DNA of 64,000 nucleotides from Metabacillus litoralis (GCF_003667825.1 NZ_CP033043.1:3094001-3158000); one strand, 5' to 3'; positions 45,789 to 55,897 are shown, counted from the first letter of the stretch. Translations and numbers: made by a program. The notes: generated by a model not told the origin, from the sequence alone.

Positions 45789-46028
45789 ATGACAACTGAA
45801 ACAGCAATGCTTGAACAAGTACAGGAAGTATTAGATAAACTTCGTCCATTCTTGCTTCGTGATGGAGGAGATTGTGAATTAGTAGATGTAGAAGATGGTA
45901 TTGTTAAACTTCGCCTTTTAGGTGCTTGCGGAAGCTGCCCAAGCTCAACAATCACTTTAAAAGCTGGTATAGAGCGTGCGTTATTAGAAGAAGTACCAGG
46001 TGTGGTAGAAGTAGAACAAGTATTCTAA
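45789..46028 (+). CDS. yutI: NifU C-terminal-like Fe-S scaffold YutI
   Basis: Nfu-type carrier of 79 residues. The cluster-binding CxxC is [12 protein letters not shown], and the N-terminal [15 protein letters not shown] is characteristic. The ATG follows AAAGGAGTCG. It acts with the A-type carrier YutM to deliver Fe-S clusters. The B. subtilis neighbour yuxL is missing here. Confidence 0.93.
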   Translation: MTTETAMLEQVQEVLDKLRPFLLRDGGDCELVDVEDGIVKLRLLGACGSCPSSTITLKAGIERALLEEVPGVVEVEQVF

Positions 46029-46031
46029 TGC

Positions 46032-46064
46032 AAAAAGACTGACATTTAGGTGTCAGTCTTTTTG
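46032..46064 (+). terminator. yutI terminator
   Basis: AAAAAGACTGACA / TGTCAGTCTTTTT stem. Confidence 0.9.
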
Positions 46065-46091
46065 ATTCCATCTCCACTCTTGTATATGAGG

Positions 46092-46117
46092 AAAACTCGC
46101 CAATTGGCGAGTTTTTT
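46092..46117. terminator. thr operon terminator
   Basis: AAAACTCGCCAATTGGCGAGTTTT near-perfect palindrome with T-runs; it overlaps the thrB stop. Confidence 0.85.
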
Positions 46118-47036
46118 ATATACTCTTTATTTCCTGTACCTGCTCTACTCTACAGCCAACTAAATCAATATCTAGGCACTCTACATCACAATTTTTAAAA
46201 TCATGAGCCAGCTTTTCTGCCAATTCACTTCCCTTGCCTCTTTCAATAAAGCAAATAACAGTAGGACCAGCACCACTTAATGCAGAGCCATAGGCTCCAA
46301 GTGCTTCGACCTTTTCTTGAACAGCTTGAATTTCAGGAATTAATTTTCCTCTATATGGCTGATGAAAAAGATCCTTGCTCATCATGTTACCTACTAAATG
46401 CCAATCATTCGTAAGTAGTCCTGCAATAAGCATATTACTGATCGCACTTGCTTCAACTGCTGTTTTATAAGCTAACTCTTGTGGTAATACATTTCTAGCA
46501 TCGCTTGTAAATACCTCATATTTTGGTATGACGACAACTGCGTCAACATTCACTTCTTTAACACAAACCAGTTCTGTTTTGTCTTCTTGATGAAGCCCAA
46601 CGACAAGACCACCATACAGAGAAGCTCCAACATTATCTGGATGTCCTTCTTCAAGGCTTGCAATCCGTAATTTTTCTTCATCTGTTAATTGAAGATCACA
46701 AAGCTGATTTGAAAGCTCAATACCAGCAATGATTGCTGCAGCACTGCTTCCAATTCCTCTTGCCATTGGAATGTCACTCCAAACCTTTACTTCACATGCT
46801 GGTAATGTTTGATTATATTTTTCTGCTACCTTAATCGCCACTTTGGCAATTAAGTTTTGATCATTTGTAGGGATGTCTTTTACATGGTCTGTCATCGGTA
46901 AGAAAATACGCTCATCTGCTTTTTTCACCTCTAGCGTTAAGTATTTCCCTAACGCTAGACCAACCGAATCAAATCCAGGACCTAAATTAGCCGTACTCCC
47001 CGGAACTGTAATTTTTAACATGTCCCCTTCAGTCAT
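46116..47036 (-). CDS. thrB: Homoserine kinase
   Basis: GHMP-family kinase phosphorylating homoserine, the fourth step to threonine. It has 306 residues. ATP-binding [13 protein letters not shown] lies near residue 90 and the C-terminal LSGAGPTV motif is present. The ATG at 47036 overlaps the thrC stop as ATGA and has GGAG ten bases upstream, and the MTEGDML start resembles that of B. subtilis. Confidence 0.95.
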   Translation of the reverse strand: MTEGDMLKITVPGSTANLGPGFDSVGLALGKYLTLEVKKADERIFLPMTDHVKDIPTNDQNLIAKVAIKVAEKYNQTLPACEVKVWSDIPMARGIGSSAAAIIAGIELSNQLCDLQLTDEEKLRIASLEEGHPDNVGASLYGGLVVGLHQEDKTELVCVKEVNVDAVVVIPKYEVFTSDARNVLPQELAYKTAVEASAISNMLIAGLLTNDWHLVGNMMSKDLFHQPYRGKLIPEIQAVQEKVEALGAYGSALSGAGPTVICFIERGKGSELAEKLAHDFKNCDVECLDIDLVGCRVEQVQEIKSI

Positions 47037-48094
47037 TGTACTGTAACTCCACTTAATTGCTGAAGGAATGTTTCTTCGTCATTTGGAAGAACAATCGGTT
47101 TAATTTCAGAAACATCAATAGCTGTGTTTGGATCTTTTAATCCGTTTCCAGTTAATACAGCTACAACCTTACTACCTTCTGCAATTAAGCCTAATTTACG
47201 ATGTTTGATTAAACCTGCAATAGATGCACAAGAACCTGGCTCAGCAAAGACACCTTCTTCACGTGCAATTAATTGATAGGCTTCTAAAATTTCTTCATCT
47301 GTTACTGAATCAATACGTCCTTCAGACTCTTCCTTCGCTTTAACAGCTGTTTCCCAGCTTGCTGGATTACCGATACGAATAGCTGTAGCGACAGTTTCTG
47401 GATTTGCAATTGGCTCACCACGAACGATTGCAGCTGCTCCTTCTGCCTGGAATCCATGAATCTTTGGAAGGCCTGTTTGTTTCTTTTCGTTATACTCTTT
47501 GAAGCCTTTCCAGTATGCAGTAATGTTTCCAGCGTTTCCGACAGGTATTGCTAAATAGTCAGGTGCACTGCCTAGCTGCTCACACACTTCAAATGCAGCT
47601 GTTTTTTGTCCTTCGATACGATATGGATTAACAGAGTTAACTAATGTAATCGGTAATTTTTTGCTAATATTTCGAACCATTGTTAATGCATGATCAAAAT
47701 TACCTTGAATTGCGTAAATTTCCGCTCCATACATAACTGCTTGTGCTAATTTACCAAAAGCAATTTTCCCATCAGGAATAAGAACAATACACTTCATATT
47801 TGCTCTTGCCGCGTACGCAGCTGCTGCAGCAGATGTATTACCAGTAGAGGCACAAATAACAGTGTCACTGCCTTCTTCCTTAGCCTTTGCAACAGCCATA
47901 ACCATACCACGGTCTTTAAAAGAACCAGTTGGATTTGTTCCCTCTGTTTTTACATAAAGCTCAACACCTAGCTTTTCAGATAGCTTAGGTAGATGAATAA
48001 GAGGCGTATTCCCCTCCTGTAAAGTAAGTTTTGGTGTATTTTCAGTTACAGGTAAAAATTCTGCAAATTCTTGGATAAGGCCTTTCCACATCAT
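47033..48094 (-). CDS. thrC: Threonine synthase
   Basis: PLP enzyme making threonine from phosphohomoserine, 353 residues. The PLP lysine is in GSFKDRGM and the phosphate-binding loop is ASTGNTSA. It overlaps hom by four bases (ATGA) and thrB by four bases, so translation of the three is probably coupled. Confidence 0.96.
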   Translation of the reverse strand: MMWKGLIQEFAEFLPVTENTPKLTLQEGNTPLIHLPKLSEKLGVELYVKTEGTNPTGSFKDRGMVMAVAKAKEEGSDTVICASTGNTSAAAAAYAARANMKCIVLIPDGKIAFGKLAQAVMYGAEIYAIQGNFDHALTMVRNISKKLPITLVNSVNPYRIEGQKTAAFEVCEQLGSAPDYLAIPVGNAGNITAYWKGFKEYNEKKQTGLPKIHGFQAEGAAAIVRGEPIANPETVATAIRIGNPASWETAVKAKEESEGRIDSVTDEEILEAYQLIAREEGVFAEPGSCASIAGLIKHRKLGLIAEGSKVVAVLTGNGLKDPNTAIDVSEIKPIVLPNDEETFLQQLSGVTVQ

Positions 48095-49389
48095 ATTGAT
48101 CCGTTCCCTTCTACACGATACGTGCTTTTAACTTCTTCGACTACTTCTAAGTCATTTAATTGCTGTAAAATATCTTCAAAATCACTTTGAGCTGCTTTAT
48201 GTGTGACAATGACGATTTCTGCTAGGTTACTATTCTTAATAGGTAATTGAAGGATTTTTTCAAAGCTCACGCCTCTTTCTGAGAAAAGAGATGTAATATT
48301 CGAGAATGCTCCAACCTGATCCTTCGCACTAATTCTTAAGAAATGCTGAGCGTAAATATGCTCTGGACTTTTTAATTGTTTATCAAATTGAGGGTCAACA
48401 GCACTGCGGCCATTCACATTCAATCTCATATTTTTCATTACTCCAACTAAATCGGAAACTACCGATGTTGCCGTAGGAAGACTTCCGGCACCAGGACCGT
48501 AGAACATTGTCTCTCCAACAGCTTCACCATAAACATAAACAGCGTTGTACTCATCGTTTACTGCTGCAAGTGGATGTGTTTCTGGTAATAATGTTGGTTC
48601 AACAGACACTTCAATCTTTCCATTATCACGTTCTGCAATTCCAATTAGCTTCATTGTGTAGCCTAGTCGCTTACTGTAGCTGATATCATCATCAGATACA
48701 CTAGAAATCCCCTTAACATTTACATCATCTAAATCAACATGCATGGAGAATCCTAGTCTTGCAAGGATTGCCATTTTTCTTGCTGCATCCAAGCCTTCTA
48801 CATCTGAAGTTGGATCTGCTTCTGCAAAGCCTAAGTCTTGTGCTTCTTTTAGTACCTCATCATAGGCACTGCCTTGCTTTGTCATTTTTGTTAAAATAAA
48901 GTTTGTTGTACCGTTAACAATTCCCATCATCTTCGTAATACGATCTGAAGCTAAGCCCTCAGCAAGTGTACGTAGAATTGGAATACCACCAGCTACACTC
49001 GCCTCATAAAATAGGTCACAGCCGTTATCAGTTGCAATTGAAAGCAATTCTGTTCCGTAAACAGCCATTAAATCCTTGTTTGCCGTAACAACATGCTTTT
49101 TAGCCTTCAGTGCTTCAATGAGGTGTTTACGAGTTTCTTCAACCCCACCCATTACCTCAATCACAACATCTATCTCAGGATTTTTAATCACATCGTCCAC
49201 GTTTGTTGTAAGCATTTCTTTATCAATATGAACTTGTCTTTCTTTTTCTAACGTTTTTACGACAACCTTTTTAACCTTAACAGGGCAGCCTACTTGGTGC
49301 ATAAGTTTATCTTGATGGTCTTCTATAATCTTTACAACACCACTACCAACCGTACCAAGACCTAAAAGTCCAACATGAATTGCCTCCAC
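48091..49389 (-). CDS. hom: Homoserine dehydrogenase
   Basis: NAD(P)H enzyme converting aspartate semialdehyde to homoserine. It has 432 residues: N-terminal nucleotide-binding [13 protein letters not shown], a catalytic domain with [11 protein letters not shown], and a C-terminal ACT domain (about 350–425, [17 protein letters not shown]) for feedback inhibition by threonine. It is the first gene of hom-thrC-thrB. The promoter region contains a palindromic operator. Confidence 0.96.
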   Translation of the reverse strand: MEAIHVGLLGLGTVGSGVVKIIEDHQDKLMHQVGCPVKVKKVVVKTLEKERQVHIDKEMLTTNVDDVIKNPEIDVVIEVMGGVEETRKHLIEALKAKKHVVTANKDLMAVYGTELLSIATDNGCDLFYEASVAGGIPILRTLAEGLASDRITKMMGIVNGTTNFILTKMTKQGSAYDEVLKEAQDLGFAEADPTSDVEGLDAARKMAILARLGFSMHVDLDDVNVKGISSVSDDDISYSKRLGYTMKLIGIAERDNGKIEVSVEPTLLPETHPLAAVNDEYNAVYVYGEAVGETMFYGPGAGSLPTATSVVSDLVGVMKNMRLNVNGRSAVDPQFDKQLKSPEHIYAQHFLRISAKDQVGAFSNITSLFSERGVSFEKILQLPIKNSNLAEIVIVTHKAAQSDFEDILQQLNDLEVVEEVKSTYRVEGNGSI

Positions 49390-49407
49390 AATATCCCACT
49401 CCTTTTT

Positions 49408-49444
49408 GTTTATCTATAAAGTACAATTGTACTCTCATAAAAGA
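49408..49444 (-). promoter_or_regulatory. hom promoter with palindromic operator
   Basis: AGTACAATTGTACT (49420–49433) is a perfect 14-bp palindrome lying inside the 17-base spacer between TTTATG and TATAGA on the minus strand. This position is typical for a repressor. ThrR is the known repressor of hom-thrCB in B. subtilis, but I cannot verify its site. Confidence 0.5.
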
Positions 49445-49515
49445 CACAATGAATATACTTGTCATTATAAAATGTAAAGAACTGTTTTACAAGGGTGAAT
49501 TTTCAGTTTTTATAA

Positions 49516-49529
49516 TAAAAACGTTTTCA
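49516..49529. promoter_or_regulatory. Possible cre site upstream of hom
   Basis: TAAAAACGTTTTCA reads on the minus strand as TGAAAACGTTTTTA, one mismatch from the CcpA consensus. It lies about 130 bp upstream of hom. Confidence 0.3.
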
Positions 49530-49571
49530 AGTGAAAAATACGGACATAATTAACCTTTTCTTTAAACATCA

Positions 49572-50540
49572 TCATATCGTTACTTTCGTTTTAGGTTCTT
49601 CTCCACTTAGAACAGCTTTAATATTCATTGCACAAAGATTCATCATTGAATATCTCGTTTCAAGACTGGCACTGCCGATGTGTGGAAGTGCCACAACATT
49701 GTTCAGTCCCACTAAAGGATGATCAGCCTGTATTGGTTCATGTAAAAACACATCAAGTCCTGCTGCTGCAATTTCTTTATTTACTAAAGCATGATAAAGG
49801 TCCTCTTCACTTACTACGGCACCTCTACTTGCATTAATGAAAATTCCTGTTTTTTTCATTTTCCTAAATGCCTCTAAATCAAATAGATTCTTCGTTTCGT
49901 TTGTTAGTGGTGCAAGGCATACAACGAAATCAGAGGAACTTAATAGCTCATCTAACTGACAAAACTTTGCTCCTAATTTTGTTTCAGCTTCTTCATTTCT
50001 AGATCGATTATGATAAAGAATCTTCATGTCAAAACCAGTTGCCCGCTTCGCAACAGCTTGTCCTATTTTCCCCATTCCAACAATGCCAATCGTTTTATGA
50101 TGAACATCGTGACCAGCTAAAAGTAGAGGAGCCCAGCTTTTCCATTGATTATCTTTTACATAATCCGCTGCCTCTATTAATCTTCGTGCTGATGCAAGTA
50201 ATAAGCCAAACGTTAAATCAGCTGTTGTATCTGTAAGGATATCAGGAGTATTGCATACAACTATCCCTTTTTCATTAGCATATTGTACATTAATATTATC
50301 AAATCCAACCGCTAAATTGGCCACAACTTTAAGCTGAGTTCCTTTGTCTAGTAACTCCTGATCAATTGAATCAGAAAGCATCGTTAACAAAGCATCTGCG
50401 TTTGTTACTTTTTCAAGCAGCACCTCTCTAGGGCATGGCTTCTCTTCCTCAGGCCACATTTCAACATCAGCTATTTCATAAAGTGGCTGCAGCTGTTCTT
50501 CTGAGCATTTTCTTGTTACATATATATAAGGCCTTTTCAT
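49572..50540 (-). CDS. D-2-hydroxyacid dehydrogenase
   Basis: NAD(P)-dependent D-isomer-specific 2-hydroxyacid dehydrogenase, 322 residues, probably glyoxylate/hydroxypyruvate or 2-ketogluconate type. Rossmann motif TIGIVGMGKIGQAVAKR, with catalytic Arg, Glu and His in INASRGAVV, GLDVFLHEP and LPHIGSAS. The ATG has AAGAGGTG upstream. Substrate uncertain. Confidence 0.87.
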   Translation of the reverse strand: MKRPYIYVTRKCSEEQLQPLYEIADVEMWPEEEKPCPREVLLEKVTNADALLTMLSDSIDQELLDKGTQLKVVANLAVGFDNINVQYANEKGIVVCNTPDILTDTTADLTFGLLLASARRLIEAADYVKDNQWKSWAPLLLAGHDVHHKTIGIVGMGKIGQAVAKRATGFDMKILYHNRSRNEEAETKLGAKFCQLDELLSSSDFVVCLAPLTNETKNLFDLEAFRKMKKTGIFINASRGAVVSEEDLYHALVNKEIAAAGLDVFLHEPIQADHPLVGLNNVVALPHIGSASLETRYSMMNLCAMNIKAVLSGEEPKTKVTI

Positions 50541-50621
50541 TTTTTCACCTCTTACGTTAGTTTAAGACAATATATATTTTACCATAATTTTCAATGGCTG
50601 CTTACTAGGGACGTAACCGAT

Positions 50622-50950
50622 CGGAGTTTTTCCGGTTATCCCGAAGAATGGAACTCGGTTGGTGGATATAAGCGGAGTTTTTCCGGTTATCCTGAAGAAT
50701 GGAACTCGATTGGTGGATATAAGCGGAGTTTTTCCGGTTATCCTGAAGAATGGAACTCGGTTGGTGGATATAAACGGAGTTTTTCCGGTTATCCTGAAGA
50801 ATGGGACTCGATTGGTGGATATAAGCGGAGTTTTTCCGGTTAAGCAAAGTAAAATGGTCCATTTTCATCTTTTTTGATTAAATAGGCGGAATCTTTCCGT
50901 CTATTTAATCTATTTTTTGTGCCATTTCTTCATTAAGAGGAATTTCTCCG
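50622..50950. repeat. 51-bp tandem repeat, four full copies plus partial and diverged copies
   Basis: CGGAGTTTTTCCGG begins at 50622, 50673, 50724, 50775 and 50826, exactly 51 bp apart; copies differ at only a few bases. Two decayed copies follow at 50887 and 50938, again 51 bp apart, after a 10-bp slip. Each unit has a CGGA-TTCCG-type hairpin and AGAATGG. Frames stay open because 51 is a multiple of three, but no binding site is present. Gap 50541–51155 otherwise holds only the terminator below. Confidence 0.9.
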
Positions 50951-50990
50951 CTTATTTCCTGGGATTCTTGTAGATTTGGAAATTAATACA

Positions 50991-51030
50991 AAAAATGCTT
51001 GGAGGCATATATATGTCTCCAAGCATTTTC
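50991..51030 (-). terminator. Terminator downstream of yutH
   Basis: AAAATGCTTGGAG / CTCCAAGCATTTT stem with TTTTTTG on the minus strand, about 125 bp beyond the yutH stop. Confidence 0.75.
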
Positions 51031-51155
51031 CTTTGCTGAACTACATGTTAAATTTAATCCTAGTGCTAATAACTATATGAAAAGCAATATTTATACGTTT
51101 TTGTACTTCAAAACCGAACCCTTTAGGAAAATCAGGGCTGGTTTAAACCTTAAAC

Positions 51156-52160
51156 CTACCTTATAGCAAGCCAATCAATTGCAGGGACAGAGATTCTTCT
51201 CGTTCTAATCGTTAACATACTTGAGTAAGCTTTTAAAAATTCTTCATACTGTCCTGATCTGTTTAAGATTTCTTTCATTCGCTCTTCAAATCTCGGCTTT
51301 TGATCTTCTGGTGATAAATAGTATTCTTCGACACACTCAAAATAATGAATTGGAAATAGCAGTCTGCTGTATATTAGTCTCCAGGAAAAGGGAGATAGAG
51401 GAGTGGTACGATCATACTCTTCGAGGAATTTAAATCCCTCTGATCTAAACTGTTCTGGTTTTTCCAAGAAATACTGCCTCATATATTCCGCTAAATCCCG
51501 ACTACTATGATCAAACACCCAATCTGTTGGAGACTTTATACACATGCTAGGATTCCATGTATATTCATGAAACCGTTGGTGACAAATTGTCCCAGAATCA
51601 ATTGGCTGTGGTTCTTCATCCAATTCTGTATCAACTAAATATTGTATAGCATTTTCTGATAATCCCACATAATAAGGAAAAGATTCAACAAACAACTTTT
51701 CAAATGTAGAAAGAGGTTGACTTTGAACTTTCCCCCTCCAGAACATCTCCAATTGATCCAGTCTTTTTTCCCAAAGAATTTTCCACTGACCGATACGCTG
51801 CGTTTTAGATACTTGATATGGATAAGCCCTTGCTTTCGAATGAAAACGCGCTAAATCCCTTCCTAATAGGTTAAACCTGCCTTGTGTATAGGCTGAACAT
51901 TTTAGTACAGCATATCTAACTGAATCTTGCTCAAAAAACAAGTGATTTTGTTTCGTTAAGACCATCGTGGCTATATGAGGTTCCCCTTTTTCAAGCATAT
52001 ATTGACTTAATTGATACAATTCATAGAGCTCTTCCTCTTCAATATGTGAAACAGGAACAATGATAAATTGATTATTATGCAGGCTAAACGAGTCATAATG
52101 CCCTAATTTACTTATTTCTCTTACCTTTATCCCATACTCTTCATAAATGGTTTGTTTCAT
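51156..52160 (-). CDS. yutH: Spore coat-associated kinase-like protein YutH
   Basis: Kinase-like spore coat protein of the CotS/CotI family, 334 residues. Its aminoglycoside-phosphotransferase-like fold has CHQRFHEYTWN where kinases have the HGD loop, so catalysis is doubtful. The ATG follows GGGAGG. Expression under sporulation control is expected from the family. Confidence 0.85.
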   Translation of the reverse strand: MKQTIYEEYGIKVREISKLGHYDSFSLHNNQFIIVPVSHIEEEELYELYQLSQYMLEKGEPHIATMVLTKQNHLFFEQDSVRYAVLKCSAYTQGRFNLLGRDLARFHSKARAYPYQVSKTQRIGQWKILWEKRLDQLEMFWRGKVQSQPLSTFEKLFVESFPYYVGLSENAIQYLVDTELDEEPQPIDSGTICHQRFHEYTWNPSMCIKSPTDWVFDHSSRDLAEYMRQYFLEKPEQFRSEGFKFLEEYDRTTPLSPFSWRLIYSRLLFPIHYFECVEEYYLSPEDQKPRFEERMKEILNRSGQYEEFLKAYSSMLTIRTRRISVPAIDWLAIR

Positions 52161-52538
52161 TTCCTTATCCTCCCAGCAATAACCTCCATACTAATCATAA
52201 TCATTTATTCTTATCTTTATGATTAGACTAAAAAGAAAATAAGTTATTAGAAGGAAATTACCCCTCTATAAAGAATTTTATCTTTAATCAGGTTATTAGA
52301 GAGTAAAACAAGGGAATGATTAGAAATGAACAGATTCACAAAATACGATAAGATACGTTTTTTATCCGTATATATCAGTGAGTCATCTCATACAATGAAT
52401 AAATACACAACGTAAAAAGTCTCGTTTCCTGACGAGCCTGAAAGGGAAAGACAGAGGTATTGAGCACTTATCTTATATTAAAAAATAACTTCTGTGACAT
52501 TACTTTCATAACGTACAAAAAAAGAATTGGGTGATAAG
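52161..52538. other. Intergenic gap between yutH and yutG
   Basis: About 380 bp between divergent genes. It contains a small hairpin CTCGT/ACGAG near 52422–52437 and a 29-codon frame with no ribosome binding site. I see nothing recognisable; it is probably promoter DNA. Confidence 0.35.
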
Positions 52539-53039
52539 ATGAAAAGTGAAGAGAAAATGGACATTGTTGAAAAAACAGCAAGAGATTGGCTAGTTAAACG
52601 AGGTGTAAAGCTTGAGGATATCGCAGACCTTGTATACTTCTTACAAGAAAAGTATCATCCTGATCTCTCAATGGACGATTGCTTAGATAATGTAGATCGT
52701 GTGCTTACAAAAAGAGAAGTACAAAACGCCATTCTTACAGGAATTCAATTTGATATTCTCGCTGAAAAGGGACAACTAGAAGAGCCTCTTCAATCTATTA
52801 TCGGCACTGATGAAAGTCTTTATGGAGTAGATGAGATTTTAGCATTTTCAATTGTTAACATATACGGCTCCATCGGCTTTACTAACTATGGATATATTGA
52901 CAAAATGAAGCCAGGCATCCTTCAATACCTTAATGATAAATCAGGTGGAAAATGTCACACATTCTTAGATGACATTGTTGGCGCAATAGCAGCAGCAGCT
53001 TCAAGCAGGCTTGCTCATCGTGCTAGAGATGTAGAATAA
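52539..53039 (+). CDS. yutG: Phosphatidylglycerophosphatase A-like protein YutG
   Basis: PgpA-domain protein of 166 residues, thought to be phosphatidylglycerol-phosphate phosphatase-related. The conserved ILAFSIVNIYGSIGFTNYGY, followed by DDIVGAIAAAASSRLAHR, defines the family. I use the ATG at 52539, after GGGTGAT; a TTG at 52527 is possible. No membrane helix is evident, so the lipid role is uncertain. Confidence 0.83.
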   Translation: MKSEEKMDIVEKTARDWLVKRGVKLEDIADLVYFLQEKYHPDLSMDDCLDNVDRVLTKREVQNAILTGIQFDILAEKGQLEEPLQSIIGTDESLYGVDEILAFSIVNIYGSIGFTNYGYIDKMKPGILQYLNDKSGGKCHTFLDDIVGAIAAAASSRLAHRARDVE

Positions 53040-53050
53040 ATAAGGATTTA

Positions 53051-53086
53051 AAAAAGCTACTTCCATTATGAAAGTAGCTTTTTTAT
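53051..53086. terminator. Bidirectional terminator, yutG / yutF
   Basis: AAAAGCTACTT / AAGTAGCTTTT stem. Confidence 0.88.
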
Positions 53087-53094
53087 ATTGTGCT

Positions 53095-53868
53095 TCAATT
53101 TATATTTTTCAGGTAATCACTCAATGAATCTACTGTATAAGTTGGTTGGCTGCTGTATTGCTTTAGTAGCTCCTTCGTTGTTACACCAGTATGGACAAGA
53201 AGCGTATCAATTCCACAATTCATGCCAGCCATTATATCTGTATCGTAATTATCACCAACCATTAATGTATCTTCTTTTGCTACCCCCAATACCTCCAGTG
53301 CTTGTTCAACAATAATTTTCTCCGGCTTCCCAATAAATATAGGTGCTGTATTAGTTGATACAGCTATAACGGATGTTAACGCACCATTTCCAGGTAATAA
53401 CCCTCTTTCAGTAGGAATTGCGATATCCGCGTTTGTGGAAATGAAGGCTGCACCGTTTCGTACCGCAATGCAGGCTCTGGCATATTTTTCATAAGATATG
53501 TCTCGGTCAATTCCCACAACAACAAAATCTGGATTTTCATCAACTAAATGAAGTCCACCTGTTTGAAGAGCCTCCCTTAAGCCTTCTTCCCCTATCATAT
53601 AAACAGTAGCCTGATCCTTTTTTTGTGCGATATAATTCGCTGTTGCCTGACTTGTCGTAAATACCCGATCCTCTGATGCCTGTATTTGAAATTCATTTAA
53701 TTTCTTAGCAACTTGTTTAGGTGTTTGAGAAGAGTTGTTCGTCACAAACAGATATGGAATCTCATTTCTAACTAAATAGTCAACAAAATGACCTGCTTCC
53801 TCAATCCGCTCAGTTCCTTTATACATCGTTCCATCTAAGTCGATTAAATACCCTTTGTATTTTTTCAA
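53095..53868 (-). CDS. yutF: NagD-like HAD phosphatase YutF
   Basis: HAD hydrolase of the NagD/AraL type, 257 residues. Motif 1 is DLDGTMYKG, motif 2 TNNSSQ, and motif 4 VGDNYDTDI. It starts at TTG with GGGGG upstream. Substrates are probably sugar or nucleotide phosphates. Lies with yutE and the EAL gene on the minus strand. Confidence 0.9.
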   Translation of the reverse strand: MKKYKGYLIDLDGTMYKGTERIEEAGHFVDYLVRNEIPYLFVTNNSSQTPKQVAKKLNEFQIQASEDRVFTTSQATANYIAQKKDQATVYMIGEEGLREALQTGGLHLVDENPDFVVVGIDRDISYEKYARACIAVRNGAAFISTNADIAIPTERGLLPGNGALTSVIAVSTNTAPIFIGKPEKIIVEQALEVLGVAKEDTLMVGDNYDTDIMAGMNCGIDTLLVHTGVTTKELLKQYSSQPTYTVDSLSDYLKNIN

Positions 53869-53910
53869 ACGTATTCCCCCTAGTTGTTTAACCTATTATT
53901 GAAAGTCTAG

Positions 53911-53948
53911 TAATAAAAACAAAGAGGATGACAAGTATTCGTCATCCT
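53911..53948 (-). terminator. yutE terminator
   Basis: AGGATGAC / GTCATCCT stem with TTTGTTTTT on the minus strand; it overlaps the yutE 3' end. Confidence 0.8.
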
Positions 53949-54385
53949 AATGGTTTAAATGCTGAGACCGGCCCTAATTCATTTTCTATGTAACTTCGAA
54001 CTTGTGCTGGAAATGAAGTAATTCCTGCTTTATGAGAAGTAACAATTTGGTGCAGCTCCTCATGATTTATCTCTAAATAATCCTGAACAAGTTTTTTTCT
54101 AAGTAGGATAACTTGTTTTAAATCATTTCCCTGTTCTTGAGTAACTACTTTTTCATCTAAAAGTATGTCGATAATGTCTTCGTAACTGCCAGGATCTCTC
54201 ATAATGAATCCATCAATCATCGAATTTCCAACATCAATAATCGTTTCAATGAACATATGACAAATTCTTTCTAGTCCTGCCTTCTCTATTTCTTGATTCC
54301 AAGATGATTGGTTATTAAAGAGTTTTATCTGGTTTTCTAGAAATGTTAATTTCGCCTCTATTTGGTCTCGATCTACAAAATACAA
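53942..54385 (-). CDS. yutE: DUF86/HepT-like protein YutE
   Basis: HepT-superfamily (DUF86) protein of 147 residues, helical bundle. The RNase motif of HepT toxins, RX4HXY, reads RKKLVQDY here, with Gln in place of His. No MNT antitoxin is adjacent. It starts at TTG behind GGAAGGTG, 12 bp after the EAL gene, so they are probably one operon. Confidence 0.82.
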   Translation of the reverse strand: MYFVDRDQIEAKLTFLENQIKLFNNQSSWNQEIEKAGLERICHMFIETIIDVGNSMIDGFIMRDPGSYEDIIDILLDEKVVTQEQGNDLKQVILLRKKLVQDYLEINHEELHQIVTSHKAGITSFPAQVRSYIENELGPVSAFKPLG

Positions 54386-54397
54386 GTCATCACCTTC

Positions 54398-55708
54398 CTA
54401 TACTAAAGCAACACGTTCCTTCTGTAATTGTCCAGGCCTTGCATAAAAGTAACCTTGTGCTAAATCAACCTGGTTTCTTTTGAGAACCTCTGCTTCTTCT
54501 TCCTTTTCAATACCTTCTGCTACTACTAAGGAGCCTGTTTCTCTAGCAATTAAAATAAGTCCTTTTAGCATTGATTCCTTTACCTTGCTCGTGTCAATAT
54601 CTTGAATGACGGATCGATCTATTTTTATAATGTCCGGAAGAAGCTCACTTATTGTATGTAAACTAGAATATCCTGCTCCTGTGTCATCAACTGCTATTCT
54701 AAAGCCCTTTTGACGTAATTGTTTTATATTATCATGGAAAAATTTTAATCCTTCAATTGAATCTCGTTCAGTTACTTCAAAAATCATTCTTCTAGGCTCG
54801 ATATCAGGGTATCGCGTTAACAGTTTTTCTAGTCCAGGAATAAACCGTTTATTCCCAAGTGTAATTGGAGTGAAGTTTAAAAATACATCATCCATACAAC
54901 CTACTGAATGGATCAAATGAAATGCTTTCTCCAGGACTAAAAGTTCAAGATCATAAATTAAATTGGATTGCCTTGCTAATGAAAATAATTGTAAAGGACT
55001 CTCAAATGCAGTATCTTTAGGTCCTCTTGTCAAAAACTCCCACGCTTTAATTTGATTTGTTGATAGGTCTATGATTGGTTGAGCCAACAGACTAATATCC
55101 TGCTTTTGAATAATATCACGCATTTTTAATAACGTTTCTATATATCGTGACTGAATTCGCTTTTCAGCCATTGCCACTGCTTGTTGTTGTGCTGTATATA
55201 GTGCATCCTGGATCGTTGAGTGCTCTCTTTCAATGAACATATAACCAATTTCAAAAGAATGGTTAAAATAAGGATACTTTGTAAACATCCATCTTTCTAA
55301 CCTTGGCACTAGTGTTCGAATGAGATTCTCAATATGTACAACACTTTGCTTTTCATCATTTATTTTAAAGAAAATGGTTAATCCTTCACTGTAATAATCG
55401 TGAACAACAAGTAAGTCTAAGTTGTATGGGGAATCTTCAACAATGCTTTTGAATCCCATTCTTAGATCTCTTTTATATTCCTCTAATTGTACCGGTTCCA
55501 ATTGTTGAGAAAATTCACGAAGATTCGAGATAGTCATGACTACTACAGCAACCTGATGTCCGCTTAACATCGCTTGATGGACGGCTTCTAAAATCGGGTC
55601 TCGAAGTACAAATTTAGGTGGATAGAATTTTAATTTGCTTTTATGTAAAAATAGTTTACTCCATTTTCTTAAACGCCTATAATGTTTTTCACAAAGCCCA
55701 CTTATCAT
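54398..55708 (-). CDS. EAL-domain cyclic di-GMP phosphodiesterase-like protein
   Basis: Protein of 436 residues. Degenerate GGDEF-like part about 45–185 without a GGDEF signature, and an EAL domain about 195–430. EAL residues appear intact: WEFL, FLNF, FEVTER, DDTGAGYSS, IKIDRSV, VAEGIE and QGYFYARP. It is therefore probably an active phosphodiesterase with an inactive sensory GGDEF. No transmembrane segment is seen. The start has only a weak AAGGG site. Confidence 0.83.
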   Translation of the reverse strand: MISGLCEKHYRRLRKWSKLFLHKSKLKFYPPKFVLRDPILEAVHQAMLSGHQVAVVVMTISNLREFSQQLEPVQLEEYKRDLRMGFKSIVEDSPYNLDLLVVHDYYSEGLTIFFKINDEKQSVVHIENLIRTLVPRLERWMFTKYPYFNHSFEIGYMFIEREHSTIQDALYTAQQQAVAMAEKRIQSRYIETLLKMRDIIQKQDISLLAQPIIDLSTNQIKAWEFLTRGPKDTAFESPLQLFSLARQSNLIYDLELLVLEKAFHLIHSVGCMDDVFLNFTPITLGNKRFIPGLEKLLTRYPDIEPRRMIFEVTERDSIEGLKFFHDNIKQLRQKGFRIAVDDTGAGYSSLHTISELLPDIIKIDRSVIQDIDTSKVKESMLKGLILIARETGSLVVAEGIEKEEEAEVLKRNQVDLAQGYFYARPGQLQKERVALV

Positions 55709-55897
55709 ATTATGTACTCAACCCTTCTGACATTAACTATATGTAGTAACATTTTAACATATTTTTCTGTTTTTCGACTTTTTTTTGTAAAAAATTATTT
55801 TCATCCTGTTCCTTTTATGATTGAGGTTTTCTCAGGACTTATTTCTTCTGATATGATAAGGGTATGGATGAAATTTGGGTAAATAAGGAGAGATATA

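Noticed and set aside
49390-49571. T-box or riboswitch upstream of hom
   Set aside because: No T-box motif, anticodon-like specifier loop or terminator hairpin was found; only the palindromic operator is present.
50605-50877. Repetitive 17-residue open frames on both strands across the 51-bp repeat
   Set aside because: They follow from a repeat length divisible by three. No ribosome binding sites precede them.
50622-50950. CRISPR array
   Set aside because: Repeats are contiguous, with no unique spacers and no cas genes. The 21-bp array at 32729 fails for the same reason.
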